The position numbers and the translations under genes are program-made. From positions 145,850 to 209,849 of the forward strand of contig NZ_JANIDX010000006.1 of assembly GCF_026385485.1 (NCBI RefSeq): a stretch of DNA of 64,000 bases. The letters are read 5' to 3'. Each line of letters begins with the position of its first letter. Position 1 is the stretch's first letter. Below, in pieces: positions 53,000 through 61,241 of the stretch. This stretch comes from Bombella pollinis. Its GTDB lineage: Bacteria > Pseudomonadota > Alphaproteobacteria > Acetobacterales > Acetobacteraceae. A model generated the notes under the pieces. The model did no database searches. It was not told where the DNA came from and was given only the letters and a program-made list of their open reading frames with translations.

Positions 53000-53968
53000 T
53001 TAGCGGTCTGTGAGGCGGAACTCAATCCGGCGATTACGGGCTAGAGCTTCAGCACTGCTCCCATGGTCCAATGGTTGATAGTTAGAGAAAGCCGTTGCTG
53101 CGATATGGTGTGCGTCCACCCCGTTGAGGATTAAGGTTTTCACCACCGTAATAGCCCGTGCGGCAGAAAGCTCCCAATTACTGGTAGAGGTAGAATGAAT
53201 TGGCTGGCGGTCAGCATGGCCATCCACGCGCAGAATCCACGGTATATCAGCAGGAATGGTTGCGGCGACCTCGCGGAATGTATGGGCAAGGGTCAGAATC
53301 TCCCGCCGCCCTGCTGGTGTCAGCTCAGCACTGCCACTAGGAAAGAGGACTTCAGAGCGAAAGACAAAACGGTCCCCCACAATCTCAATGCCCGGTTGGT
53401 TTTTAAGAAGATCACGCAATCGCCCAAAAAAGACTGACCGATAGCGTTGTAATTGGTTGACCTTATTCGCCAACGCAATATTGAGCTTCTGTCCTAAAGC
53501 GGCAAGCTGAGCATCTTTATCCGCCTCGTTCTTTTTCTCTATTTCCAACGCTGCCGCAATCGCTTGGAGCTGATGTGTCAACTCTGCCACTTGGGAGGAA
53601 AGAGCGGCAATACTGCCAAGCTGTGCTCCTTCTACAACATGAGAATGTTCCTCCATCGCAGTCAGCGCACGTTGTTTTTCATTCAATGTGGTATTGAGTG
53701 TTGCGATGAGCTGCTTTTGCTCTTGGCTCGTTTTATTGAGGGTTTGGACTTTCCCTTCACTAAGAGAGAGCATCTGGCTCAATTTAGTAAGGTCTTGGCG
53801 GAGGCTATCCAAACTACGCTCTTTTTGAGCAATCGTGGCGGAGAGGAACTCTTGCCCCAAAATAAAGACGAGCAAAACAAATGTGACGACCATCAATAAC
53901 GAGGACAGAGCATCCACATAGCCCGGCCATGCGTTGATGGCACCAAGGTGACGTCTGCGGCGGGCCAT
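53000..53968 (-). CDS. MotB/OmpA-domain motor-stator-like protein
   Basis: A 322-residue protein with one N-terminal membrane segment (about 17-42) that contains an Asp at the position of the MotB proton-carrying residue (D19 in PGYVDALSSLL). A long coiled coil follows (about 48-165), then a C-terminal OmpA/MotB peptidoglycan-binding domain (about 205-322; LRVDGHADRQPI, NWELSAARAITVVK, NRRIEFRLT). It lies 3 bases after the MotA-like gene. There are no flagellar genes in the window, so this is a non-flagellar stator-type unit anchored to peptidoglycan. ZorAB of Zorya defence is a distant analogue, but zorC/zorD-like partners are absent. Confidence 0.87.
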   Translation of the reverse strand: MARRRRHLGAINAWPGYVDALSSLLMVVTFVLLVFILGQEFLSATIAQKERSLDSLRQDLTKLSQMLSLSEGKVQTLNKTSQEQKQLIATLNTTLNEKQRALTAMEEHSHVVEGAQLGSIAALSSQVAELTHQLQAIAAALEIEKKNEADKDAQLAALGQKLNIALANKVNQLQRYRSVFFGRLRDLLKNQPGIEIVGDRFVFRSEVLFPSGSAELTPAGRREILTLAHTFREVAATIPADIPWILRVDGHADRQPIHSTSTSNWELSAARAITVVKTLILNGVDAHHIAATAFSNYQPLDHGSSAEALARNRRIEFRLTDR

Positions 53969-53971
53969 GGC

Positions 53972-55042
53972 TTAATCTTCCCTACGCTGGGTGGAGCGCG
54001 TTTTATGATCCCGCTGGAATAAATGAGCAATATCGCTGCGCAGGCTGGTTAGTTTCTGCCCCATCTCTTGGACAAGATGTGTCATAGAGGGGTCTTCTGC
54101 ATGATGTTGTTTGATGTTGTTGTTTAAGTTTTGCAATATGTGCAAAGTCGCCTGATTATTCTCATCAAGCTGGTAGAGCATCTCCTCTAAGGGGGCGAGA
54201 GGCTGGCGTGTTGGCTCGCGCAGATGGCGTAGCGTGGCGTTTAGCTCATCCAGCTTACGGAGGATAGCCACATTACCAGCACGGATAGCGTCCTCCGTTT
54301 GTGGGTCTTTCTGCGTGGCATTGGGTGTATTTTCGGCTGGTGTGTCCAGAAATGTCAGGTCAGCCAACCATTCCTCAATCTCATTAGCAAAACGGTTTTG
54401 CGCTTGGCCGGAGGTAAGATCCAAAAAGCCGAGAATTAACGATCCCGCTAATCCGAACATCGATGCTGAAAAGGCGGTGGACATCCCCATGAGAGGTTTG
54501 GTTAGGCCCATCTTGATATGATCGAACATACCTGCAAGGTCTGCCCCGCCAGAGGGCATAGCACTAATCACATCCGCTACAGAACGCACCGTGAGGATTA
54601 AGCCATAGAACGTCCCTAAAAGCCCCAGAAATACAAGAAGCTGCGTAATATAGCGGGAGATATCGCGCCCTTCATCCATGCGGGCCTCAAGGCTCTCCAA
54701 CATCGCGCGGGTTGTGTGGGTAGAGAGGGTCAGCTTGGGGTTTTCCTCCCGCCGTGCGCGGAGCAAGCGTGCCATAGGGGCTAGAAGCAGTGGTGGTTCT
54801 GGCACACGCAGCCCCTCACGAGGCTGTTGGAGAATTGTAACCCAGCGAACCTCCGGGATAAGGCGCAAGGTGAGATGGAGGTTCCAAGCGATGCCTAAAA
54901 GGAGAATGGCGATAATGACCCCGTTTAGCCCCGGATTCACCATAAAAGCATGAATCAATATATCGCGCAGGGCGAAGACCACAGCGATAATGACGAGGAG
55001 AAAGACACAAATGCGAACAAGATAGCGGGTAGGATGCGTCAT
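53972..55042 (-). CDS. MotA/TolQ/ExbB-type proton channel protein
   Basis: A 356-residue inner-membrane protein. Two N-terminal segments (about 8-28 and 38-60) are followed by a cytoplasmic loop and two further segments with the MotA/ExbB pattern: LLVFLGLLGTFYGLILTVRS (about 135-155) and MGMSTAFSASMFGLAGSLILG (about 185-206). The C-terminal part (about 260-350) is a predicted coiled coil, unusual for ExbB and closer to the tail of ZorA-like proteins. The stop is 3 bases from the MotB-like gene, and the start overlaps the OmpA-like gene by four bases, so all three are co-translated. Confidence 0.87.
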   Translation of the reverse strand: MTHPTRYLVRICVFLLVIIAVVFALRDILIHAFMVNPGLNGVIIAILLLGIAWNLHLTLRLIPEVRWVTILQQPREGLRVPEPPLLLAPMARLLRARREENPKLTLSTHTTRAMLESLEARMDEGRDISRYITQLLVFLGLLGTFYGLILTVRSVADVISAMPSGGADLAGMFDHIKMGLTKPLMGMSTAFSASMFGLAGSLILGFLDLTSGQAQNRFANEIEEWLADLTFLDTPAENTPNATQKDPQTEDAIRAGNVAILRKLDELNATLRHLREPTRQPLAPLEEMLYQLDENNQATLHILQNLNNNIKQHHAEDPSMTHLVQEMGQKLTSLRSDIAHLFQRDHKTRSTQRRED

Positions 55043-55809
55043 GGTTTTGGAGTTTTCTCATTAGAGGGCTGGTCGGCTGATAGAGGGGTCTCTACCGGAG
55101 GAGGGTTGCTCTCAGGGCGTATATCAAGCCGCTCGGTTGGGGCTGTATCATCTGCCGTAGGGCGACCTTGAGCAATAGGGTAGATTCGCGTTGTTGCGAT
55201 GCCATTCTGCACAAGCAATCCACGAATCGCTAAAGCGCGGGAGAGAGCCAACCGGCGCGGCATGGAAATATCGTTGCCCGGCACATTGGCATAGCTATGC
55301 AGGATAAACCGTACCTCAGTTTTGGGAGCCATGCTCTGGGCATAATGACGGACAGCTTCAATCGTTTCCTCATTTAAATCTGCGCTATTAGGGTCGAATA
55401 ACACGCGCAAGGCCCCACCCTGCAAAGGCTCTGTATGGCTATGGCTTGTGGCAGCAGGCACGACCGTTGCCGCAGGAACAGGCGGATGGAGTGCAACTGG
55501 GAAGGGGGGTGGCGTGATAACTGTAGGTGTTGGAGCTTTAGCGGGGATGTCTAATTTACGAGAATAGCCCGCTGGTGTAGGGGCTGGCGTTGCTTTTGCT
55601 TTTGCAGGCGGCTGGGAACTGGTTGTGTTTTGAGCATGCGCCACTTTGCGTTGTTTATGGCCAACCGGTGCATGATGAGATGAGGACACCGCTGCTGAGG
55701 GCAAAGCGTCCATATTGGTCGAAACTTGCGCCCACGCCATAGGGAAGCCCCTTCCTAAAAGGAGGAGTGCGCATAAGAGAACGGGAAGGAAAGCCAGCCT
55801 ATTTATCAT
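55039..55809 (-). CDS. Exported OmpA-family protein
   Basis: A 256-residue secreted protein with a signal peptide (about 1-28, ending AWAQ), a Pro/Ala/Thr-rich linker (about 35-125) and a C-terminal OmpA-like domain (about 127-235; LRVLFDPNSADLNEETIEAVRHYAQ, RRLALSRALAIRGLLVQNGI). The domain probably binds peptidoglycan. It is the first gene of the trio and overlaps the MotA-like gene by four bases (ATGA). Together the genes could connect the inner-membrane channel to the cell wall and periplasm. Confidence 0.82.
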   Translation of the reverse strand: MINRLAFLPVLLCALLLLGRGFPMAWAQVSTNMDALPSAAVSSSHHAPVGHKQRKVAHAQNTTSSQPPAKAKATPAPTPAGYSRKLDIPAKAPTPTVITPPPFPVALHPPVPAATVVPAATSHSHTEPLQGGALRVLFDPNSADLNEETIEAVRHYAQSMAPKTEVRFILHSYANVPGNDISMPRRLALSRALAIRGLLVQNGIATTRIYPIAQGRPTADDTAPTERLDIRPESNPPPVETPLSADQPSNEKTPKP

Positions 55810-55901
55810 ATCAACGCCATCTTATGCGGGGGAGCGGCATCCTGCAATCTTTATAGAGATGTAGAAGCAGAATACGCGCTCCTATATACAGCACGAGCGG
55901 G

Positions 55902-56729
55902 TTAGGATTGTGTAATAGCGTTATGGACCAATTCCCGCAGGGGTGCGTGGAAGTGTTGGTTCCCTGCCACAACATTCACATCATCATCAAGTGCACCGAG
56001 GTCACGCCCTTGGTCATCAGTTGCGTGGCCACCCGCTTCACGGACGAGTAAAAGCCCCGCCGCGCAGTCCCATGGCTTTAGTCCCAACTCCCAATAGCCC
56101 TCATAGCGGCCTGCGGCGAGCCAAGCGAGGTCCAACGCCGCGGCCCCACAACGGCGGATGCCCGCTACCTTTGGCATAAGGCTGCTCAGAACACGGCCAA
56201 AAGGCAACCGATGATGAGCAGGGACTTTGGCAAAGGGAATCCCCGTAGCGAACACAGCCTCAGCCAGTTTGCGCCGCGCAGAGACACGGATGCGCCGCTC
56301 ATTGAGATACGCCCCAATGCCTTTTTCCGCCCAGAACATCTCATGAGAGGCCGGGTTATAGACCACAGCAGCCACAAGCTCGACCTCCCCATTGGGATGG
56401 CGGCGTTGCAGTGCGATGGAAATCGCCCAATGCGGAATCCCGTGGAGGAAGTTTGTCGTCCCATCTAACGGGTCAACAATCCAACGCCATGTCCAGTTCT
56501 CACCACCTGAGGCCCCGCTTTCTTCCATGAGGAAGGCATAGCCGGGGCGAGCGCGGGCCAGCTCTTCACGGATGGTCTTTTCAGCGCGCATATCGGCTTG
56601 GGAGACAAAGTCCCCCGGCCCTTTAATGCTAACCTGAAGTTGTTCAACCTCGGTGAAGTCACGCAGGAGAGAACGCGCAGCTTTTTGTGCAGCATTCTGC
56701 ATGACGGCCATATGGGGAGAGAGGCGCAT
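55902..56729 (-). CDS. suhB: Inositol monophosphatase family protein (SuhB)
   Basis: A 275-residue Mg-dependent phosphatase of the inositol monophosphatase family. Metal-ligand motifs are MEESGASGG, WIVDPLDGTTNFLHGIPHWAISIAL and LKPWDCAAGLLLVREAGG. GAAALDLAWLAAGRYEGYWE is typical of SuhB. SuhB also acts as an RNA-related factor in E. coli, but that need not apply here. It follows efp by two bases; efp-suhB is a recurrent pair in Alphaproteobacteria. CysQ at 5417-6208 is a paralogue. Confidence 0.94.
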   Translation of the reverse strand: MRLSPHMAVMQNAAQKAARSLLRDFTEVEQLQVSIKGPGDFVSQADMRAEKTIREELARARPGYAFLMEESGASGGENWTWRWIVDPLDGTTNFLHGIPHWAISIALQRRHPNGEVELVAAVVYNPASHEMFWAEKGIGAYLNERRIRVSARRKLAEAVFATGIPFAKVPAHHRLPFGRVLSSLMPKVAGIRRCGAAALDLAWLAAGRYEGYWELGLKPWDCAAGLLLVREAGGHATDDQGRDLGALDDDVNVVAGNQHFHAPLRELVHNAITQS

Positions 56730-56731
56730 GA

Positions 56732-57298
56732 TTAGTCCTTGGCACGCTCAACGTAAGTGGCATCTTCTGTACGCACAACAATGCGCTCACCCGCTTCGAT
56801 GAAAGGCGGAACCATGACCTTCACACCGTTGGAGAGCATAGCCGGCTTGTAGGAGGAGCTTGCCGTCTGGCCTTTTACAACAGGGTCAGCCTCGGCAATT
56901 TCCAACGTGACTTGCGGCGGAAGTGTTACAGCCACCGGGTCGCCTTCTACCAGCTTGACGCTGATGGTCATGTTATCTTGCAAGAAGGGAAGCTGGTCAC
57001 CCAAAATATCCTTTGGCAGCATGGTTTGCTCAAAGGTCTCTGGGTCCATCAGGACGATGTTATCGCCATCCATGTAGGAATAGATGTAGTCGTTATCTTC
57101 TGTAATCAGACGCTCGACTGTATCAGCGGTGCGCCAACGTTCGTTGCTCTTATTGCCACTGGCAAGGTCGCGCATCTCAACCTGAATAAAGGCACCACCT
57201 TTACCCGGTGTTAGAATCTGCTGTTTAAGGACGGTCCAACGGCGGCCATTATGTTCAATGACCTGCCCGGCCCGGATGAGGTTGGCTTGCTGTTTCAT
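56732..57298 (-). CDS. efp: Translation elongation factor P
   Basis: Rescues ribosomes stalled at polyproline. The 188 residues have three OB-like domains. The modified loop reads ILTPGKGGAFIQVEMRDL, with K33 as the probable acceptor of beta-lysine. The block DNMTISVKLVEGDPVAV opens the middle domain and ERIVVRTEDATYVERAKD ends the protein. The modifying enzymes EpmB and EpmA lie within 2.2 kb, which supports lysine modification. Confidence 0.97.
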   Translation of the reverse strand: MKQQANLIRAGQVIEHNGRRWTVLKQQILTPGKGGAFIQVEMRDLASGNKSNERWRTADTVERLITEDNDYIYSYMDGDNIVLMDPETFEQTMLPKDILGDQLPFLQDNMTISVKLVEGDPVAVTLPPQVTLEIAEADPVVKGQTASSSYKPAMLSNGVKVMVPPFIEAGERIVVRTEDATYVERAKD

Positions 57299-57378
57299 GT
57301 CAGCTCCTGATGTGCATGCAAAAGATCAAGTCGTGTCGTGATGACTTCTAGCCGTGCCGATGGGGCGGGGCAAGGGTT

Positions 57379-58428
57379 TTAGGTGAAGGGATATTGTTTT
57401 CCATCCACCCCACGTGCATGAGGGTGATGGTCTGGGGCAGTGGGGATGAGGTAATCCGGCCCTAAGGGAACCTTCCCTTTTCCTCCGGGAATATCCACAA
57501 CATAAGTCGGCCATACTAACCCAGAGACGCGCCCCCTGAGTCGTTCAAGCAAAGCGCGTCCTTCCTCAACAGGGACATGGAAATGGGCCGTACCGGGGGC
57601 AGAATCGAGATGATGCAGATAATAAGGCTTTACACGCGCAGCAATTAAGGCCCGGAGCAATCCTTCTAAAGCCTCTTCAGTATCATTCACCCCACGCAGC
57701 AAAACCGATTGGGATAGTACAGGGATGGCCCGCCCTAATATGTGCCGAATAGCGTGGCGAGCTTGCTTTGTTATCTCACGTTCATGATTAGCATGGATGA
57801 CTACCCATAAAGCGCGGTCTGTCTCTAACGCATCCAACAAAGCGGGAGTAATACGCTCCGGCGCGGCTACGGGAACACGGCTATGGAGCCGTATAATCTC
57901 TATATGCTTGATGTTAGAAAGCCGCTGAATAATATGCGTCATCCGGCGCGGAGAGAGCATGAGCGGGTCCCCCCCGGTAAGGATGATTTCACGAATGGCA
58001 GGATGTTCCTCAATCCAGCGGAACGCCGCTTCTAACTCGGAATCGCTTAACAACCCACCATCGGGGCCAACATGCTCCCGTCGGAAGCAGAAGCGACAAT
58101 AAAGAGGGCAAATGAGCAAAGGCTTGAGCAACGCTCGGTCCTCATAACGGTGCACAATACCCGGCACGGGGGAGAGGGCATCATCCCCAATCGGGTCAGC
58201 TTGCTCATGAGGCTGGGTTTGCAATTCCCGCTTATCGGGGATGACTTGCCGAGCAATCGGGTCATCAGGGCCTTGGATGAGCTGTTGGAATGCAGGAGGA
58301 ATCGCTGTTGCATAATGATGCGCCACAGCTTCCAGCCCCTCTTTTTGGGCAGCTGTAATTAAGCCTGCTTCTAGCAAAGCATGTGGGCTGCGGAGTGTTT
58401 TATCTGAGGGGGTGGTAGGGTCAGGCAT
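57379..58428 (-). CDS. epmB: EF-P beta-lysylation protein EpmB (lysine 2,3-aminomutase family)
   Basis: Radical-SAM, PLP-dependent aminomutase that makes (R)-beta-lysine from L-lysine for EF-P. The cluster motif CPLYCRFCFRREHVG (C-x3-C-x2-C) lies near residue 108. REIILTGGDPLMLSPRRM, HIEIIRLHSRVPVAAPERI and YYLHHLDSAPGTAHFHV are family blocks, and the C-terminal VVDIPGGKGKVPLGPDY includes the PLP region. The length of 349 residues fits EpmB rather than the larger catabolic aminomutases. Positioned between efp and the divergent epmA. Confidence 0.94.
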   Translation of the reverse strand: MPDPTTPSDKTLRSPHALLEAGLITAAQKEGLEAVAHHYATAIPPAFQQLIQGPDDPIARQVIPDKRELQTQPHEQADPIGDDALSPVPGIVHRYEDRALLKPLLICPLYCRFCFRREHVGPDGGLLSDSELEAAFRWIEEHPAIREIILTGGDPLMLSPRRMTHIIQRLSNIKHIEIIRLHSRVPVAAPERITPALLDALETDRALWVVIHANHEREITKQARHAIRHILGRAIPVLSQSVLLRGVNDTEEALEGLLRALIAARVKPYYLHHLDSAPGTAHFHVPVEEGRALLERLRGRVSGLVWPTYVVDIPGGKGKVPLGPDYLIPTAPDHHPHARGVDGKQYPFT

Positions 58429-58505
58429 AATGTTGCTCTAGCGAAGGCGGATGGATTCCGGCAAGATGGGAGCAAGGCAATCATCTCATAATAAGAGGGG
58501 GCATC

Positions 58506-59495
58506 ATGGGGCAAAGCACTGCCCAGATTAGAGAGCGTCTGCCCTTTTTACAGCGGCGGTCCCAGATGGTTCGTGCTGTTCGTGCCTTTTTTGAGGGACG
58601 CGGCTATTGGGAGGTGGAAACCCCTTATCTTGTCCCAACGCCGGGGGAGGAGGTGCATCTACGCTGTTTCCGCAGCTTGTTGGAGCATCCAGATAGCACA
58701 GCGGAGTCACGCTACCTTCACACGAGTCCCGAATTCGCGATGAAACGCCTTGTCGCTGCCACGGGGCAGCCTTTGTTTCAGCTTGCGCGTGTGTGGCGCA
58801 ATGGGGAGCGCAGTGCCACGCATATGCCGGAGTTTACCATGCTAGAATGGTATCATCCCGGGGCGGGCTTATCGGCTTTGATGGATGAAACAGAGCAGCT
58901 CTTACGTGCAGTTTTGCCGCCCCATCTTCCCTATAAAGATGGGGTGTTAGACCTCACCCAGCCTTTTGAGCGTCTCACCATGCAGGAGGCTTTTGCCCGT
59001 TATGTGGGGGTGGATGTGTTAGCCACGGCTGATGATGCTGCCCATTTAGCGCATGATGCTGGCGTGACGTTACGAGAGGGTGAAACGTGGGAGGATCTTT
59101 TCTTCCGCCTTTTGTTAGAAAGAATCGAGCCTGTTATTGGGCGGGAGCGGCCTACCTTCCTAACCCATTGGCCTATTGCACAAGCCGCCCTTGCTAAGCG
59201 GGACGCGGCAGACCCACGCGTGGCTTTGCGCTTTGAGCTTTATGCTGGTGGGATGGAATTAGCCAATGCGTTTGAGGAATTAACCGACCCTCACGAACAA
59301 CGAGCGCGTTTTGAAGCCGACCGCACGCGGCGTTTAGCCCTTACGCCAGAGCAAGATTGGCCGTTAGATGAGGCTTTCCTTGCGGCCCTTGCTGATATGC
59401 CGCCGACATCAGGCATCGCCTTAGGGTTTGACCGGCTCGTGATGTTGGCAACCGGGGCCCCTCGTCTTGAGACGATTCTTTGGCTAAGCTGTTAA
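58506..59495 (+). CDS. epmA: EF-P-lysine ligase EpmA (PoxA/GenX)
   Basis: Truncated lysyl-tRNA-synthetase homologue that attaches beta-lysine to EF-P. The 329 residues are a class II catalytic core without the tRNA anticodon-binding domain. FFEGRGYWEVETPYLVPTPG is motif 1, RVWRNGERSATHMPEFTMLEWY motif 2, and PTSGIALGFDRLVMLATGA motif 3. The start is 77 bases from that of divergent epmB. With efp and epmB nearby, the complete pathway for EF-P beta-lysylation is present. Confidence 0.95.
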   Translation: MGQSTAQIRERLPFLQRRSQMVRAVRAFFEGRGYWEVETPYLVPTPGEEVHLRCFRSLLEHPDSTAESRYLHTSPEFAMKRLVAATGQPLFQLARVWRNGERSATHMPEFTMLEWYHPGAGLSALMDETEQLLRAVLPPHLPYKDGVLDLTQPFERLTMQEAFARYVGVDVLATADDAAHLAHDAGVTLREGETWEDLFFRLLLERIEPVIGRERPTFLTHWPIAQAALAKRDAADPRVALRFELYAGGMELANAFEELTDPHEQRARFEADRTRRLALTPEQDWPLDEAFLAALADMPPTSGIALGFDRLVMLATGAPRLETILWLSC

Positions 59496-59542
59496 GTAAT
59501 GCATGTTATGTGATGATGATTATGTGATGGGTAGGGGGCATT

Positions 59543-59926
59543 ATGAAGCCTTATAGGGGGATGTTGGTTATTTTAGGGGCAGGGCTTTTATTGGCCGCCT
59601 GTAGTACCCCTGAGATTCAGCGGCCAAAAGTGTTGAATGCTATGATTGGGCAAAGCTCGGTTGATGTGATTCGCCGTTTTGGCGTGCCAAGCCGTGGCTA
59701 CCAAACACAGGGCCATAATTTCTTATCTTATATCGAGACAACAACCCAATATTCCCCCGGTACAGGCGGTTGGGATTGGGGCTGGGGTGGCGGCTATGGG
59801 TACGGCTATGGCGGCTGGGGTGGTGTGGAAATCCCCCCCAGCTATTATAGCAGCAGTTGCCAGACCACCTTCGAGCTTGTGTCTGATCAGGTTGTGGGGT
59901 GGAAAATGCATGGGGGTGGATGTTGA
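59543..59926 (+). CDS. Lipoprotein with an SmpA/BamE-like motif and W/Y/G-rich region
   Basis: A 127-residue lipoprotein. The lipobox LLLAACS puts the lipidated cysteine at about residue 20. Residues about 33-63 (IGQSSVDVIRRFGVPSRG, LSYIET) resemble the short repeat of SmpA/BamE-like small lipoproteins, in which a G-x-S-x-x-D/E-V helix precedes G-x-P. Residues about 74-95 form a Trp/Tyr/Gly-rich low-complexity run. Two cysteines near the C-terminus (SSCQTTF and the final C) may pair. Function unknown. A second lipoprotein gene begins 2 bases later, so they are co-transcribed. Confidence 0.72.
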   Translation: MKPYRGMLVILGAGLLLAACSTPEIQRPKVLNAMIGQSSVDVIRRFGVPSRGYQTQGHNFLSYIETTTQYSPGTGGWDWGWGGGYGYGYGGWGGVEIPPSYYSSSCQTTFELVSDQVVGWKMHGGGC

Positions 59927-59928
59927 GC

Positions 59929-60624
59929 ATGCGCCGGATTCTACGGTGTAAAACACCGTTATTGATTGGCTCTTTTGTAGCATTATGCGCTGTAGCAGGC
60001 TGTAGCGATAAGCCCGACCGCCAAGACCCGTTGGATGTCTCAGCCTCTACACATGGGACCTTCCTGCCAGAGGCGGAGAGCATCCATGAGCGATATAAAC
60101 CTGCTGGCCCTGATGAGCCACCTAACCCAGTTAGTGCGTATCATGTCCCGCCAGTCATGTCGTATGAGGATCGCCCATTGAGCGATAATATAGCCAGCGC
60201 GATTGAGCTTGCCGATTATGCAGTTGTAACACAGCGGGCAGGTTATTGGCAGTATTTGGAGGGAGAGGATAATTATACGGTTCTTGCTATCCCTAATAAG
60301 CCGTTTGAGGCCTATTACCGCGTTCAAGTCGCTCCTCTTGCAGAGGGTCCACGCCATACTTATGTTCGCGAGCTGATTGGCCAGACAATCATTAAAGGGT
60401 CGTGGGATGTCAAGAAAATCCGCCGCCGGGCTGCTCGATCACAGGATGGAACAGTGCGCGTTAAAACCCTCTCGGGCCCGGATTATGACCTGCTCTTTAA
60501 GCCCTTGCCTGATGGGCGTATTCAAGTCATTGGGCGTAATGGTTCTGCGATGTTGAAGGGGAGCGAATATAAGCAAGCGAACGGCATGTTGCTTGTGATT
60601 GATTCAGTATTGCCGCATCGGTGA
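59929..60624 (+). CDS. Putative lipoprotein of unknown function
   Basis: A 231-residue protein with a probable lipoprotein signal (about 1-25, LCAVAGCSDKPD). No membrane segment follows, so it is expected on the periplasmic side. It contains a mixed alpha/beta region without motifs I recognise (for example AIELADYAVVTQRAGYWQYLEGEDNY and VRELIGQTIIKGSWDVKKIRRR). The start at 59929 is nearest to the signal peptide; a start at 59899 would overlap the previous gene. A terminator follows at 60633-60662. Confidence 0.68.
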   Translation: MRRILRCKTPLLIGSFVALCAVAGCSDKPDRQDPLDVSASTHGTFLPEAESIHERYKPAGPDEPPNPVSAYHVPPVMSYEDRPLSDNIASAIELADYAVVTQRAGYWQYLEGEDNYTVLAIPNKPFEAYYRVQVAPLAEGPRHTYVRELIGQTIIKGSWDVKKIRRRAARSQDGTVRVKTLSGPDYDLLFKPLPDGRIQVIGRNGSAMLKGSEYKQANGMLLVIDSVLPHR

Positions 60625-60632
60625 GGGAGTGG

Positions 60633-60662
60633 GAGGCTCTTTTTAAGAGAGAGCCTCTTTTA
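60633..60662 (+). terminator. Terminator after the lipoprotein pair, overlapping the convergent gene's end
   Basis: GAGGCTCT (60633-60640) pairs with AGAGCCTC (60650-60657), followed by TTTTA. The hairpin contains the stop codon of the minus-strand ThiE/TenI-like gene that ends at 60643, so the two convergent transcripts share it. Confidence 0.8.
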
Positions 60663-61221
60663 TCTCGACAAAACGGGTGGTGATGTCCTCTGCATTATGC
60701 AGTGGAATTGCTAGAAAATCCGCTCCTGCTTTGGCCGCTGCTGCCCCGTCCTCCACGGCTGTAATATGCTCTGCTACAATGGGGAGTTCCGCAAAGAGGC
60801 TCCATTGCGTAATGGCTGTTAGGGCCGTAGCGGGGAGGCTGATATAATCTGCACCTTGCTCCCCAGCACTCATTGCATCATCTAATGTGAGGCATGAACA
60901 TCCTAATTGCAAGTTTTTGGGTTTATCCTTGCGATTAATAAGGGTCTTTACCTCTGCAGGACGGGAGAGATGCAGCCCATCAATCTCTGTAAGGGGAATA
61001 TCGCAAAGTAATCCAAGGTCAGATGGTGCAAGGATGAGAGCTACATTATAGCTCCACACCATTTGACGAAGGGAGTCTAACAGGCTGTGTTTTAAGGTTC
61101 TATCAAAACATAAACGCAAAGCCGTTACGCTCTCCATTTCTAAAATAGGAGGCAGCCGGTCTTGAAGCTCCGTCAATAGTTGGAGCGAGGGCAATATGGG
61201 GTAGAGGTCAGGTGCGGTCAT
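60643..61221 (-). CDS. ThiE/TenI-like TIM-barrel protein without catalytic motifs
   Basis: A 192-residue protein of the thiamine phosphate synthase/TenI fold. Sequence landmarks are ALRLCFDRTLKHSLLDSL, EIDGLHLSRPAEVK, LQLGCSCLTLDDAMSAGEQGADYISL and PIVAEHITAVEDGAAAAKAGADFLAI, which follow the beta-alpha order of the family. True ThiE has a Lys-containing L-R-x-K segment and N-D-R; here those read LRLCFD and APSDLGLL, so thiamine phosphate synthase activity is not expected. The role is unknown. It precedes nothing on its own strand; the gene at 61242 lies 20 bases upstream. Confidence 0.75.
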   Translation of the reverse strand: MTAPDLYPILPSLQLLTELQDRLPPILEMESVTALRLCFDRTLKHSLLDSLRQMVWSYNVALILAPSDLGLLCDIPLTEIDGLHLSRPAEVKTLINRKDKPKNLQLGCSCLTLDDAMSAGEQGADYISLPATALTAITQWSLFAELPIVAEHITAVEDGAAAAKAGADFLAIPLHNAEDITTRFVEIKEALS

Positions 61222-61241
61222 AATAGATTAGATGTGACAGA

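Noticed and set aside
53000..55809. Zorya-type defence system
   Set aside because: MotA- and MotB-like genes are present, but no zorC, zorD or zorE counterpart lies nearby and the surrounding genes are core housekeeping genes.
60643..61221. Thiamine phosphate synthase
   Set aside because: Fold resemblance only; the catalytic Lys and N-D-R elements are missing.
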